64,000 nt of DNA from Geomonas limicola (lineage in GTDB: Bacteria > Desulfobacterota > Desulfuromonadia > Geobacterales > Geobacteraceae), in assembly GCF_014193675.1 (NCBI RefSeq), contig NZ_BLXZ01000003.1, positions 620,001 through 684,000 on the forward strand, given 5' to 3'. Numbering within the stretch: position 1 is the first letter of the stretch; every line of letters begins with the position of its first letter. Of this stretch, positions 18,482-26,652 are shown in pieces. The notes beneath the pieces are model-generated. The model had not been told where the DNA came from. It searched no databases and was given only the letters and a program-made list of their open reading frames with translations. The position numbers and the translations under genes are program-made.

Positions 18482-18620
18482 GGCAGGTCGCTCCTGTTGA
18501 TTGTTGTCTCTCGTGTCATTAGCTTTCCTGATGAGTGCTGCTCTTCCGCCAGTGCGTCCCCTCCCCTTTTAGAACGGAGACCAGGAGGTGGTGGATAGGG
18601 ATCAGCTCCGCGCCGGGTTT

Positions 18621-18661
18621 GCCCATCCCCATCCCGACCCTCCCCTTGAAGGTGAGGGGGA
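18621..18661. repeat. G/C-rich hairpin repeat
   Basis: The sequence 'ccctccccttgaaggtgaggggg' with its preceding 'ccccatccc' forms a C-run/G-run hairpin between two minus-strand genes. It resembles the hairpins at 43381-43413, 43462-43490 and 47595-47623. Confidence 0.45.
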
Positions 18662-18689
18662 ATTTTTGCAAACGGAAGATTGTCGCTAA

Positions 18690-19424
18690 TCAGGTTACCT
18701 TTTGCATTTCTGCTTCGATGGCAGCGCCCGGCAGACCGGACAGCAGTTCCCGGCCGATCACCCAGAGGATGGTGCTTCCCGCCTTCACGGTCCCGGAGAG
18801 GGTCCGGCTGATCTTGGAGACGCCGGCCGCCCGCCGGAAGTAGGGAACCCGCAACTCCTGGACGCGCAGCCCGACCTTGAGCGCCCGGACCTGCATCTCG
18901 ACGGTCCACCCGAAGGCCTGGTCGCTCATGTCGAGCCGCTTCAGGGCCGGCCAGCTGAGGACCCGCATCGGCCCGAGGTCGTGGAAGCGATGCCTCCAAA
19001 ATAGACGGATTAGCCCGGTCGCCAGCCAGTGGCCGAAACGCTGCTGGAAACTGAGCGCCGCCGCCGTCACCGGGATGCGCCATCCTAATACCATGTCCTG
19101 TTCCCCCGCTGCAACCGGAGCGATCAGCTCGGCCAGACGCGGCACGTCATCGGAACCGTCGCCGTCCACGAATGCGACCAGGTCCGGCGGCTCTTCCTCG
19201 AGTGCGGCAAGACCTGCCAGGCACGCCCTCCCATAGCCCGGGATCGGCTCCCGGATCACCCGGGCACCGAACCGTGCGGCAACCGCGGCCGTCCCGTCGC
19301 TGGAGCCGTTATCCACCACCAGGACCCGGGTGATCTCCCTGGGTACCTTGGCGAGCACGAGCGGCAGGCTCAACTCCTCGTTGCGCGCCGGGATGATAAG
19401 GGCGATGTCGAGGGGGGCGGGCAT
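18690..19424 (-). CDS. Family 2 glycosyltransferase (polyprenyl-phosphate sugar transferase-like)
   Basis: 244 residues starting MPAPLDIALIIPARNEE. GT2 signatures: VVDNGSSDGT, PGYGRACLAGL, VDGDGSDD (metal-binding acidic motif) and a DLGPMRVL segment, as in dolichol- or undecaprenyl-phosphate mannose/glucose synthases. It may make the lipid-linked donor used by the GT-C enzyme at 14073, which is inference from function and proximity. One weak C-terminal hydrophobic stretch may bind the membrane. The ATG shares one base with the TGA of the Fe-S/VTT gene (TGATG), so the two are translationally coupled. Confidence 0.9.
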   Translation of the reverse strand: MPAPLDIALIIPARNEELSLPLVLAKVPREITRVLVVDNGSSDGTAAVAARFGARVIREPIPGYGRACLAGLAALEEEPPDLVAFVDGDGSDDVPRLAELIAPVAAGEQDMVLGWRIPVTAAALSFQQRFGHWLATGLIRLFWRHRFHDLGPMRVLSWPALKRLDMSDQAFGWTVEMQVRALKVGLRVQELRVPYFRRAAGVSKISRTLSGTVKAGSTILWVIGRELLSGLPGAAIEAEMQKVT

Positions 19425-21247
19425 CAGTCGGTCACCGGCTCCGGCTCGCGGCGTGCCTTCACCCGGCGGTAGAGGACCGGAGCGAGCGAGACGATGGCCA
19501 CAAGGAGGATCCCCAGCAAGGTCGTGGGAGAGACGTTCCCCCCGATCAGCCCCAGAAGCGAACTGGAGAAGACGATGAAGGCGATGCAAGCCGGCAGCAT
19601 GCAGACAAAACTCACCACCAGGTAGTGGAGAAAAGGAACCTTGGTGAGCCCGAAGGCGTAGTTCAGGAGGTTGAAGGGGAAGGCCGGGACCAGTCGCGTG
19701 AAGGCGACCACCTTCCAGCCGTGCCGCTCGACCTCCCGGTCCAGGCGCTGCCAGCGCGACCCGGTCAGCTTGGCGGCGACCCAGTCGCGCGCGACGTAGC
19801 GGGCCACCAGGAAGGCGAGCGAAGCGCCGATGGTCGCGCCGCTGATGGCGTAGACCACCCCCCAGACCGGACCGAAGAGGACCCCTCCGGCGATCGTTAT
19901 GGGAAGCCCCGGGAGAAACAGCACCGGCGCGAGGGCGTAGAGGAGCACGTACGCGGCGGGAGCCAGCGCACCGTAGGAGCCGATCACCGCCCGCAACTGG
20001 TCCTGCTGCAGGTACCGGCCCGCCCCCGAAAGCTGCACGGCCACCACCAGGGCGACTAAGGCTACCGCCAGGACGAGCGGTTTGCGGCGCGTGTTATTTT
20101 TCACGGCAGCCGGCGTTACGGCGTCCCTTTCTCGTGTCACGGCAAAACCCTCCTTGGCAAGATAGCTCCTTTTCAGGCGCAAGCGGTTCAGGTAGGTGAA
20201 GGGCGCCTTGGCTCCCAGCCGTTTCCCTGCCAGCGCCTGCTCCGGGGTGAAGATGACGTCGACCAGGTGGCTCGTCGGGGTGTGGTTCCCCAGCGCCTGG
20301 GTGCAGCCGGCACAGTAGGTGACGATGCGCCTGCCGCCGGCCTCCTCTTTGCGCAGCTCCCCCCAGGAATTGGCGAGTTCGGGATCGAGGAGGTTGACCG
20401 CGCCCCCCTGGCCGCAGCAGAGCGTGCGCCGGCCCGAATGCCGCATCTCTGCGACGTTCACCCCCTGGCGTGCGAGCAGGGTACGTACCGCCTGGTGCAC
20501 CGGCGTCGAGGAACGGAGTACGCACGGGTCGTGGACGGTCACCGTTGCCGCAGCCGGACGCGGTGTGAGATCCGACTCCGCCAGGGCCTCCCATACCGTG
20601 CGCACTTTTAACCCGCTGCCGAACTTCTCGAACATCGCCTGGCAATTGGGGCAGGCAACCAGCACCTCCCGTACGCCGAGATCCACCAGCCACTGGTTCA
20701 TCTCCGCGAAACGGGTAGCGACGTACTCGGCCCGCCCCAGGCTGTGGGAAGGTTTGAGGCAGCAGTCGAAGACGATGCCGACGGCGGGATCGCTCTTCTG
20801 GAGTTCGTCGAACACCCGCTGTACACCCGCGGGCCGGGTGCCGGAGAGCGAGCAGCCCGGGAAAAAGACGCTGCGGCATCCGTCCGGGAGCCGGTACAGC
20901 GTGAAGCGGCGCGAGGTGCCGAGCCGCTCGTAGTTCAAAAGCGGTTTATGTTGCGGGAAGTTCCCCTCGCCCCGCTGCACCGCGCCCCGGCGCAGTTCCA
21001 GGAAGAACCCCTCGAGGTCCAGCCCCTTCGGGCAGACCGCGGAGCAGAGCCCGCACAGGCTGCACTGGAACCCCTTGGCCAGAGCCTCGGAGGTCACCGG
21101 GGTGCAGGCGCGGGCAATGGCGCCGGGGGTGCCGTGCCGTTTCAGGAAGGCGCACCCTTTGACGCAGGCGCCACAGTCGTTGCAGCCGGAGAGGATGTCG
21201 TTCACGCGCCGTTCAAGATCCCGGGTGATGTTGGTAGATGTTGCCAT
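19424..21247 (-). CDS. Fusion: 4Fe-4S/CCG (HdrD-like) redox protein with VTT (TVP38/DedA-like) membrane domain
   Basis: 607 residues. Residues 15-75 carry two cysteine motifs, C22-x2-C25-x2-C28-x3-C32 and C62-x2-C65-x2-C68-x3-C72-P, for two [4Fe-4S] clusters. Residues ~125-340 hold two CCG domains as in heterodisulfide reductase D and glycolate oxidase GlcF (FDCCLKPSHSLG, CPNC, then LCCGQGG and YCAGC). After a linker, residues ~395-590 are a TVP38/TMEM64 (VTT) domain with five to six helices, including LPGLPITIAGGVLFG and RLVPAFPFNLLNYAFGLT. It should couple thiol/disulfide or persulfide chemistry on the cytosolic side to a membrane process. The partner is unknown. It lies between the outer-membrane protein and a GT2 gene, next to rhodaneses. 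Confidence 0.9.
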   Translation of the reverse strand: MATSTNITRDLERRVNDILSGCNDCGACVKGCAFLKRHGTPGAIARACTPVTSEALAKGFQCSLCGLCSAVCPKGLDLEGFFLELRRGAVQRGEGNFPQHKPLLNYERLGTSRRFTLYRLPDGCRSVFFPGCSLSGTRPAGVQRVFDELQKSDPAVGIVFDCCLKPSHSLGRAEYVATRFAEMNQWLVDLGVREVLVACPNCQAMFEKFGSGLKVRTVWEALAESDLTPRPAAATVTVHDPCVLRSSTPVHQAVRTLLARQGVNVAEMRHSGRRTLCCGQGGAVNLLDPELANSWGELRKEEAGGRRIVTYCAGCTQALGNHTPTSHLVDVIFTPEQALAGKRLGAKAPFTYLNRLRLKRSYLAKEGFAVTRERDAVTPAAVKNNTRRKPLVLAVALVALVVAVQLSGAGRYLQQDQLRAVIGSYGALAPAAYVLLYALAPVLFLPGLPITIAGGVLFGPVWGVVYAISGATIGASLAFLVARYVARDWVAAKLTGSRWQRLDREVERHGWKVVAFTRLVPAFPFNLLNYAFGLTKVPFLHYLVVSFVCMLPACIAFIVFSSSLLGLIGGNVSPTTLLGILLVAIVSLAPVLYRRVKARREPEPVTD

Positions 21248-21274
21248 TGTTAATTCGCTTCCTTGAACTGGTTC

Positions 21275-22111
21275 TTACGGCGCCTTGAAGTACAGCGCAG
21301 CGGTGTAGGTAGCGCCGGCGGCGGTGTTCTGGCCGTAGAGCGCCGGGACGTAGGCGAGCTCGATCCCCCAGTTGGAGGCAACCTTGTACCCTACCGCCAG
21401 GTCCAGCTTGCCCAGGTCGAAGTTGTTGGTGGCGGTCGGGTTGCCGTTCGCGTCGAGCCTCTTGCCGTTGTTGAGGCTGGTGATCCCGTCCAGCTTGGCG
21501 CGGGTGTAGAACTTGGCACCGAGGTCAGCCCCCACCTCGACGAGGTAGCGCAGCTCGTCGGAGGGATCCTGGTCCCGCCAGCGGTAGCCAAACTCCACGT
21601 TGGCATAGCCGGGGAGCACCGGGTAGAGCGACAGGCCGTAGAGGAACCTCAATTCGACGTCCGCCTGGTCGTTACCCAAGGGGAGCGGATCGTTCTTGCT
21701 GTAGGCACCGGGAATCTTCACCAGAAGCTGGCTCGAGAAGATCCCCTTGTCGGAGTCGAGGATCTTGTAGCGCGCCCCCAGGTCCACGTCGCCCAGGCCG
21801 TTCCCCTTGGAGAGGGTCGAGTTGTCCTCGTTTCTCAGCCACTTGTAGGTGAGCGAGTTGATCGCCGTGAGGCGGTCGGTGATGCCGTACTCCAGGTAGT
21901 TGGTGATGTTGTTGTCCGAGAAGCGCCCGTCGTTGGCCATCTCGTTGCGGCCGCCGAACCGGTTGAACTCCTGGTGCGCGTAGTAGTAGTTGTAGGAGAT
22001 CTTTTCGTAGTAGCCGTTTTTCGGTGCGGTCCAGGCCCCCGCCAGAGCGGTCGCAGCAGTTGCAGCACTCAGCAGAAGCGTTACCAAGAAGCGAAGCAGA
22101 ATGTGGTTCAT
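21275..22111 (-). CDS. Outer-membrane beta-barrel protein (transporter/porin-like)
   Basis: 278 residues from ATG 22111. A signal peptide (~1-24) is followed by a pattern of alternating amphipathic strands (YYEKISYNYYYAHQEFN, LEYGITDRLTAINSLTY, LGDVDLGARYKI, FEYGYRW-like turns) and it ends with aromatic-terminated strands (TYTAALYFKAP). This fits the MetA/phenol-pathway-type outer-membrane proteins. Cargo is unknown. It sits 91 bases after the multi-rhodanese lipoprotein gene and 27 bases before the Fe-S/VTT gene, so it belongs to the same minus-strand operon and may let the cluster's substrate or product across the outer membrane. Confidence 0.83.
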   Translation of the reverse strand: MNHILLRFLVTLLLSAATAATALAGAWTAPKNGYYEKISYNYYYAHQEFNRFGGRNEMANDGRFSDNNITNYLEYGITDRLTAINSLTYKWLRNEDNSTLSKGNGLGDVDLGARYKILDSDKGIFSSQLLVKIPGAYSKNDPLPLGNDQADVELRFLYGLSLYPVLPGYANVEFGYRWRDQDPSDELRYLVEVGADLGAKFYTRAKLDGITSLNNGKRLDANGNPTATNNFDLGKLDLAVGYKVASNWGIELAYVPALYGQNTAAGATYTAALYFKAP

Positions 22112-22202
22112 AGAGGTCCCTTCCTCACATTGAAAATGGCAGGGCGCCATGCGCGGCGCCCTGCGGTACATCATGACGATTCCCTGCGGCCGGACCTGCC
22201 GG

Positions 22203-24149
22203 CTAGAGACCGCCGGTCAGGAAGGGCCGCCCGGAGGGGACCTGGCGCCAGCCGTCGGTGCTCCCCGGGATGAGCGGATCCTTCAGATAGCTCGGATCCT
22301 CGATGTAGGTGGTACTCCAACCGGACCAGCCGTCGGAGTAGTTGCGGATGTTGCTGTAGCCCATCAGGTAGGCATAGAAGAAGGCCAGGCTCGAGCGGTA
22401 ACCGCCACCGCAGTAGAAGATGGCCTCCTTGTCCAGCTTGGTCGGGTCCACGGTGGAGGCGATCCCCAGCGAGCTCCAGAGGGACTTCACCTCCTCATAG
22501 CTGCGCAGGGTGCCGTCGGCATCGCGGTAGATGAGCGAGCTGTCGTCAGCGTTGTAAGCCCAGAGCGCGTTCGGGATGCGCCCCTTGTTCACCAGGTAGC
22601 CGTAGCCGCTCATGATCCCCGCGTACTCGCCGCCGGAGCGCACGTCAACCAGCTGGGTCGTGCCGGTGGCGGCGTAGTTCGCCTCCGCGTACGGCGTGGT
22701 CGCGATGAAGGACGGATCGGTACTGCCGGTGTAGCTGGTCGCTACCGGGAGGTTGACCGTGGTCTCGACCGGGTAGCCGGCAGCCTTCCACTGGGTCATG
22801 TCACCGTTCATGAAGCGAACATCGGTTACCCCCGCGTACTTCAGGATCCACCAGAGCCGGGCGGCGAAGATGCTGCTGTCCGAGTAGACCACGACGGTGG
22901 TATCCGGGGTGATCCCCATGCTCCCCACGGCGGCCTTCAGATCGCTGTCCGGCAAAAGGAACCAGCGCGGGAAGCCGTTCTCGTAGACATCCGAGTTGGA
23001 GTGGATGGCTCCCGGGATGTGCCCCACCAGGTAAGCGTTGTCCGCCCACCCCTGCGCCATGTCGTTGAAGCTCCCCCACTGGGTCTCGAAGATCAGGTAC
23101 TTGTGGTTACGGTCGTAGCCGTACTGCGGCGGTGCCGCGCTGGTGCTCCCCGGCTTGTGGTAGTCGATGAGGGCCTTGACCCACCCCGGGTAGACCGCCG
23201 TCGCGTAGTTGGGTGCCTTCTCCATCGGGTACGAGGTGTTGTCGGCCCAGTCCCAGATCGAGGCATCGTAGTTGGAACAGCGGGTATAGCCCATCAGGCG
23301 CAACAGGAAGTAGGCATACCCGGAGCGGATCCCCGCGGTGCAGTGTGCGGTGACTTCCTTGTCCGGCGTGATGCCACGCGATTCCAGGAGGCTCTTGAGC
23401 GCCGAGTAGCCAAGCGTGGTCTTGTCGGAGTTGTAGAACCAGCCATAGGGGATGTTCACCGCTTTCGGGATATGGCCGCCGCGGGTCTCGCCGTAGAGCT
23501 GCCAGCCCAGGTACTCCTCGTCGGTACGGGTATCGATGACGGCGAAGTCGCGGTCAAAGAGCCGGGTGGCGATGTGGGCCGAATCGCTCTTGGCGGCTGC
23601 GTTCACTTGCGGGGTGAAGGTGGCCGCCGGCAAGGTCACGGCAGTGGTCTGCACGCTGCGGTTCTCGGCGCTCCAGCGGTTCCAGCCACCGTTCAGGATA
23701 TGGGCGTCCTGGCACCCCAGGTACTCCAGCATCCAGAACACGCGCCCGGCAGATCCCCACGACGCGGTGGTGTCGTCGTAGACCACGATTTTCCTGTCGC
23801 GGGAGATGCCGGCCGCTCCCAAGAGCCCCGCCACCACCGAGCTGTCTTTGAGCCCGCTCCCCTTGGTCCAGAAGGCGCTGTGCTGCAGATTGATGGCACC
23901 CGGAATGTGGCCCGCGGCATAGGCCGCTGCCGACCGGGCGTCTATGATCACCAGGTTCGTGCCCAGACTTTGCTGCAGCGATTCCCCGGTCACCAGCAGG
24001 CCGGCATTGGGGAACTCGGCAGATGCCGCTACCAGGCGCGCCTCCTGTGACTGTCCTGTCTTGTCGGTAACCGTACTGCCACATCCCGCCAGCACTGTAA
24101 TACTCATAGCGAGCACCAGCATCACACATCGAAACATTACACTTCTCAT
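22203..24149 (-). CDS. Four-domain rhodanese lipoprotein
   Basis: 648 residues from ATG 24149, with AGGAG upstream; earlier in-frame starts spoil the signal peptide. MRSVMFRCVMLVLAMSI..VLAGCGS gives a lipobox. Four rhodanese domains follow at roughly 50-165, 190-300, 340-475 and 500-625. The active loops are VVYDDTTASWGS (no Cys), TAHCTAGIRSGY (Cys), VVYSDSSIFAAR (no Cys) and FYCGGGYRSSLA (Cys). It is thus two inactive-active pairs in one envelope-anchored chain, expected to transfer sulfane sulfur outside the cytoplasm. It is the first gene of the operon; its leader carries a promoter and copy 3 of the attenuator-like unit. Confidence 0.9.
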   Translation of the reverse strand: MRSVMFRCVMLVLAMSITVLAGCGSTVTDKTGQSQEARLVAASAEFPNAGLLVTGESLQQSLGTNLVIIDARSAAAYAAGHIPGAINLQHSAFWTKGSGLKDSSVVAGLLGAAGISRDRKIVVYDDTTASWGSAGRVFWMLEYLGCQDAHILNGGWNRWSAENRSVQTTAVTLPAATFTPQVNAAAKSDSAHIATRLFDRDFAVIDTRTDEEYLGWQLYGETRGGHIPKAVNIPYGWFYNSDKTTLGYSALKSLLESRGITPDKEVTAHCTAGIRSGYAYFLLRLMGYTRCSNYDASIWDWADNTSYPMEKAPNYATAVYPGWVKALIDYHKPGSTSAAPPQYGYDRNHKYLIFETQWGSFNDMAQGWADNAYLVGHIPGAIHSNSDVYENGFPRWFLLPDSDLKAAVGSMGITPDTTVVVYSDSSIFAARLWWILKYAGVTDVRFMNGDMTQWKAAGYPVETTVNLPVATSYTGSTDPSFIATTPYAEANYAATGTTQLVDVRSGGEYAGIMSGYGYLVNKGRIPNALWAYNADDSSLIYRDADGTLRSYEEVKSLWSSLGIASTVDPTKLDKEAIFYCGGGYRSSLAFFYAYLMGYSNIRNYSDGWSGWSTTYIEDPSYLKDPLIPGSTDGWRQVPSGRPFLTGGL

Positions 24150-24373
24150 CGAACCGCTCCTCTCACTCAGATAATCCCCATGGGGAAGGTGCTCAAGCAC
24201 TCTGCAGATCCAGTAATGGGCAGAAGGCCGCGGCAATGTAGCAAGAGTTGCCAAGAGAAGTCCAATGGATTAAATCGATATTACCGATGCAACTGATTCA
24301 TTTTTTAAATATTCCATTTTCAAAGAGCTGCTCCCGCGCCAGCTTTCCCACCGGAGGAACACGTCATGAGACG

Positions 24374-24435
24374 AAAAAAGGCCAGATGCAACCGTTGCGT
24401 CGGTTGCATCTGGCCTCCAGTTTTTCTGGTCAGCC
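24374..24435 (-). promoter_or_regulatory. Leader hairpin plus intrinsic terminator, copy 3
   Basis: On the minus strand the same core as at 11466 appears (24435-24411): GGC/GCC and CCAG/CUGG arms, UGA/AG internal loop, five-A apical loop. It runs into a perfect 15-bp terminator stem (24415-24401 with 24394-24380), then six U. The lower terminator pairs match copy 1 in pattern, but the upper stem is unrelated in sequence. About 224 bases remain from here to the rhodanese ATG at 24149, in which I see no gene. Confidence 0.65.
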
Positions 24436-24477
24436 TGCGGGGTAAATCAACACTACTCTATCTAATCGATAGGTAAA

Positions 24478-24507
24478 TCTATACCAGACAGTGGTCGGTT
24501 GGGTCAA
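24478..24507 (-). promoter_or_regulatory. Sigma-70 type promoter for the four-rhodanese operon
   Basis: TTGACC (24507-24502) and TATAGA (24483-24478) on the minus strand are 18 bases apart. The transcript would begin near 24471 and pass directly through the copy-3 hairpin and terminator. The promoter lies immediately after the stop of the preceding minus-strand operon. Confidence 0.65.
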
Positions 24508-24524
24508 GGCATTTTTTCTACCTG

Positions 24525-25316
24525 TCACCCGGTAAGCCGGATACTCTCAGCTGCCTCTTTAGTCAGTTGCTTGCCGAACCAGTCGAAGGCCGTGCCGTAG
24601 TGGATGTCATGAGCGCCGTCGAAGATCTCGAAGAAGAAGTGATCTGCTCCCCGCTCCTCCAGCGCCTGTGCCAGTTTCCAGCTGTGGCGGTACGAGACGA
24701 CGTCGTCGTGGCGGCCGTGGTGCACCGAAAGGTTCACCCGCGCCAGGGCATCCAGGTAGCTCAGTGGCGAGCGCTCGCGGTACCTGCCGGCGAGGTCTTC
24801 CGAGTCGCCCGGGATTCCGCCACAGCAGGCCGCAACGTGTTCCGCGTACTCGGGGTTCTCCTCGCGCCAGGCGGCCAGATCGGTGATCGGGACCCAGGCA
24901 CTCACCCCCCTCCAGAAGGTGGGGCTCGTCGCAGCGGTCAAGAGCGCCATATGCCCGCCGCCACTGCCGCCCAGGAGAAACCGTGCGTTCTCCTGCAGCG
25001 CAAAGCGGCTGGAAACCTGTTGGATCGCGTCGTAGATGTCGGTGATGGCAAGCGCAGAGCCGGCAGCCTCGGTGGCACGCGGGTTGGAACTCAAGTTCGG
25101 GCCGCGGAACTCGGGGAGCAGCAGGGCCCAGCCTCGTTCCCGACAGCGCGGCAGCATCCCCTCCACCTGGTTGAACCGGTCGTAGCTCCAGGTGTGCAGC
25201 CCCACGACGAGGGGGACCGGATCCGAACCGACGGGATGGAACCACAGCGCCGGCTCCTTCGCACCGTCCACCGACGAGCGCACCAGGATCTCTTCCATTA
25301 CGGCACCTGCTGTCAT
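24525..25316 (-). CDS. Alpha/beta hydrolase (S9 prolyl oligopeptidase-like)
   Basis: 263 residues. The nucleophile elbow is LLGGSGGGHMAL (Ser near residue 116). The acid and base follow in VHHGRHDDVVSY and FDGAHDIHYGT. An oxyanion segment, VVGLHTWSYDR, is near the N-terminus. It has no signal peptide, so it is probably a cytosolic esterase or peptidase with unknown substrate. AGGAG lies seven bases ahead of ATG 25316. It is the last gene of the six-gene Rrf2-sulfate operon, 19 bases after the NifH-like gene, which suggests a linked function, although nothing in the family predicts one. Confidence 0.87.
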   Translation of the reverse strand: MTAGAVMEEILVRSSVDGAKEPALWFHPVGSDPVPLVVGLHTWSYDRFNQVEGMLPRCRERGWALLLPEFRGPNLSSNPRATEAAGSALAITDIYDAIQQVSSRFALQENARFLLGGSGGGHMALLTAATSPTFWRGVSAWVPITDLAAWREENPEYAEHVAACCGGIPGDSEDLAGRYRERSPLSYLDALARVNLSVHHGRHDDVVSYRHSWKLAQALEERGADHFFFEIFDGAHDIHYGTAFDWFGKQLTKEAAESIRLTG

Positions 25317-25335
25317 GCTTCGCTCCTGCCTCTTT

Positions 25336-26178
25336 TCAAATTGCGGCGCCGTCGCGTACCAGACCGCACTCCAGTTCTTCGGTAATCTCGCTCCACTTCT
25401 GCAGCCAACCGGCGAACGCCGCCGGAGGAAACGGTAACGGTGCCGCCGGTGCGAGTCCCTGTGACACCAGCCGGGCCAGCTTTCGGTAGACGCTACTTAA
25501 ATGGGACTCCGGTGCCGATTCGATGACCGACTGTTTTAGATACTCCCCGGCCGACACCATGAGCGAGCGCGGAATGGAGGCAAAGGCGCGGGTGCCGGTC
25601 TGGCGCAGGAAGTCATCAACGATCGACTCGAAGAAGGGCCCCGAGATGTTGTTGGCGACGATCCCGCCGTAACGCAGCCCCCCCTCTGCTTCCGCAGTGA
25701 AGAACTCCAGAAAGTTGTTCAGTGTGGTGAGTGCTCCGAAGTCGGCCGAGACCACCACGATGACCCGCGCCGCCTCCCCCTCGGTACGCAGGAAAGGGAG
25801 TACCTCCGCGGGTTCGCCGGCAATGTCGTGCACCACGAACTCCGGATTGTGGCGGGCCAGCAGCTCCAACCGGCAGAGGGCACCGAAATCGGGAGTGGCA
25901 TCGTTGTCCGCTGCGCTACCGCACTCGATGCAGAGGATGTCCCGGTAGCCCTGAGCGCACTCAAGTCGTGCGGCGTGGCAGGCCGCCTCTGCCGGGTAGC
26001 CGCACCCGGTCTCGAGCACGCCGTCGCCGCGCAGCAGCACCGACGAGATGCGGCGGCGGTCGTAACCCAGGTGTGCCACCCGGTACCCCTGCTCGGCAAG
26101 GGCCGCGCTCAGATTCACGGCCGTGGTGGAGACGCCGGCCCCGCTTTTACCGGTGATGATGAGATGTTCTGCTGCCAT
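25336..26178 (-). CDS. NifH/BchL-like P-loop ATPase lacking the [4Fe-4S] cysteines
   Basis: 280 residues. Walker A is GKSGAGVSTT (residues ~10-19), followed by NLSAALAEQGYRVAHLGYDRR with a switch-I-like Asp. The middle (IECGSAADNDATPDF) matches the NifH stretch around VESGGPEPGVGC, but the first cluster cysteine is absent. The switch-II region VVHDIAGEPAE has no Cys where NifH has DVVCGGF. Later parts are NifH-like (RYGGIVANNISG, IPRSLMVSAGEYL, SAPESHLSSVYRKLARLV). It is therefore a nucleotide-dependent switch protein probably without the bridging cluster; ParA/MinD membership is a weaker alternative. It lies in an operon with DUF2325, YezD and a sulfate-binding protein. Confidence 0.8.
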   Translation of the reverse strand: MAAEHLIITGKSGAGVSTTAVNLSAALAEQGYRVAHLGYDRRRISSVLLRGDGVLETGCGYPAEAACHAARLECAQGYRDILCIECGSAADNDATPDFGALCRLELLARHNPEFVVHDIAGEPAEVLPFLRTEGEAARVIVVVSADFGALTTLNNFLEFFTAEAEGGLRYGGIVANNISGPFFESIVDDFLRQTGTRAFASIPRSLMVSAGEYLKQSVIESAPESHLSSVYRKLARLVSQGLAPAAPLPFPPAAFAGWLQKWSEITEELECGLVRDGAAI

Positions 26179-26282
26179 AGCTGATCCCTGCCCGTTTCAG
26201 CCGTAATTGTTGGCATGTTGCTCGAGTGGTCAGAGCACCGGCGGCGTGCGGGAAAACGATGCATCCCTTGGTCAGCCGGCGC

Positions 26283-26594
26283 TCAGGCCACACCTTTACC
26301 TTCCTCCATCATAGCGACCTTCACGCAGGCAAGGCAATTCCTGAGCGCGCAAACTCCGCAGTTGTGGCACTGCAGGACCGGGATGTTCCGCGAATGGGCC
26401 GCGTCCATCACCTGCAGGCGGGCGCGGTGCGAGACCTTTCCGGTGGAGAGCACCACCGCCTCGCTGTGCCCCAGCTTCGCCTGCAGGTCGGTCTCGGACC
26501 GGTTGAAGATGCGCAGCTCCACGCCCAGTTTCGCTGCCTCCTCGCGATAGTGCGTCTGCAGCCTGTCGATGCCGCCTACCAGTGCGATGCGCAT
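26283..26594 (-). CDS. DUF2325 domain-containing protein
   Basis: 103 residues. The Rossmann-like start MRIALVGGIDRLQTHYREEA, the AVVLSTGKVSHRARLQVMDAA block and NIPVLQC match DUF2325. The C-terminus is rich in cysteine (CHNCGVCALRNCLACVK, five Cys), more than usual, which could bind a metal or Fe-S cluster. The function of the family is unknown. AAAGGAGGA precedes ATG 26594. It is between yezD-like and NifH-like genes, with a 104-base gap to the latter, in the sulfate operon. Confidence 0.88.
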   Translation of the reverse strand: MRIALVGGIDRLQTHYREEAAKLGVELRIFNRSETDLQAKLGHSEAVVLSTGKVSHRARLQVMDAAHSRNIPVLQCHNCGVCALRNCLACVKVAMMEEGKGVA

Positions 26595-26652
26595 GACCAG
26601 TCCTCCTTTGCAACTTAACAGCGGCCACTGAGCCGCACCGCAACCGATGTCT

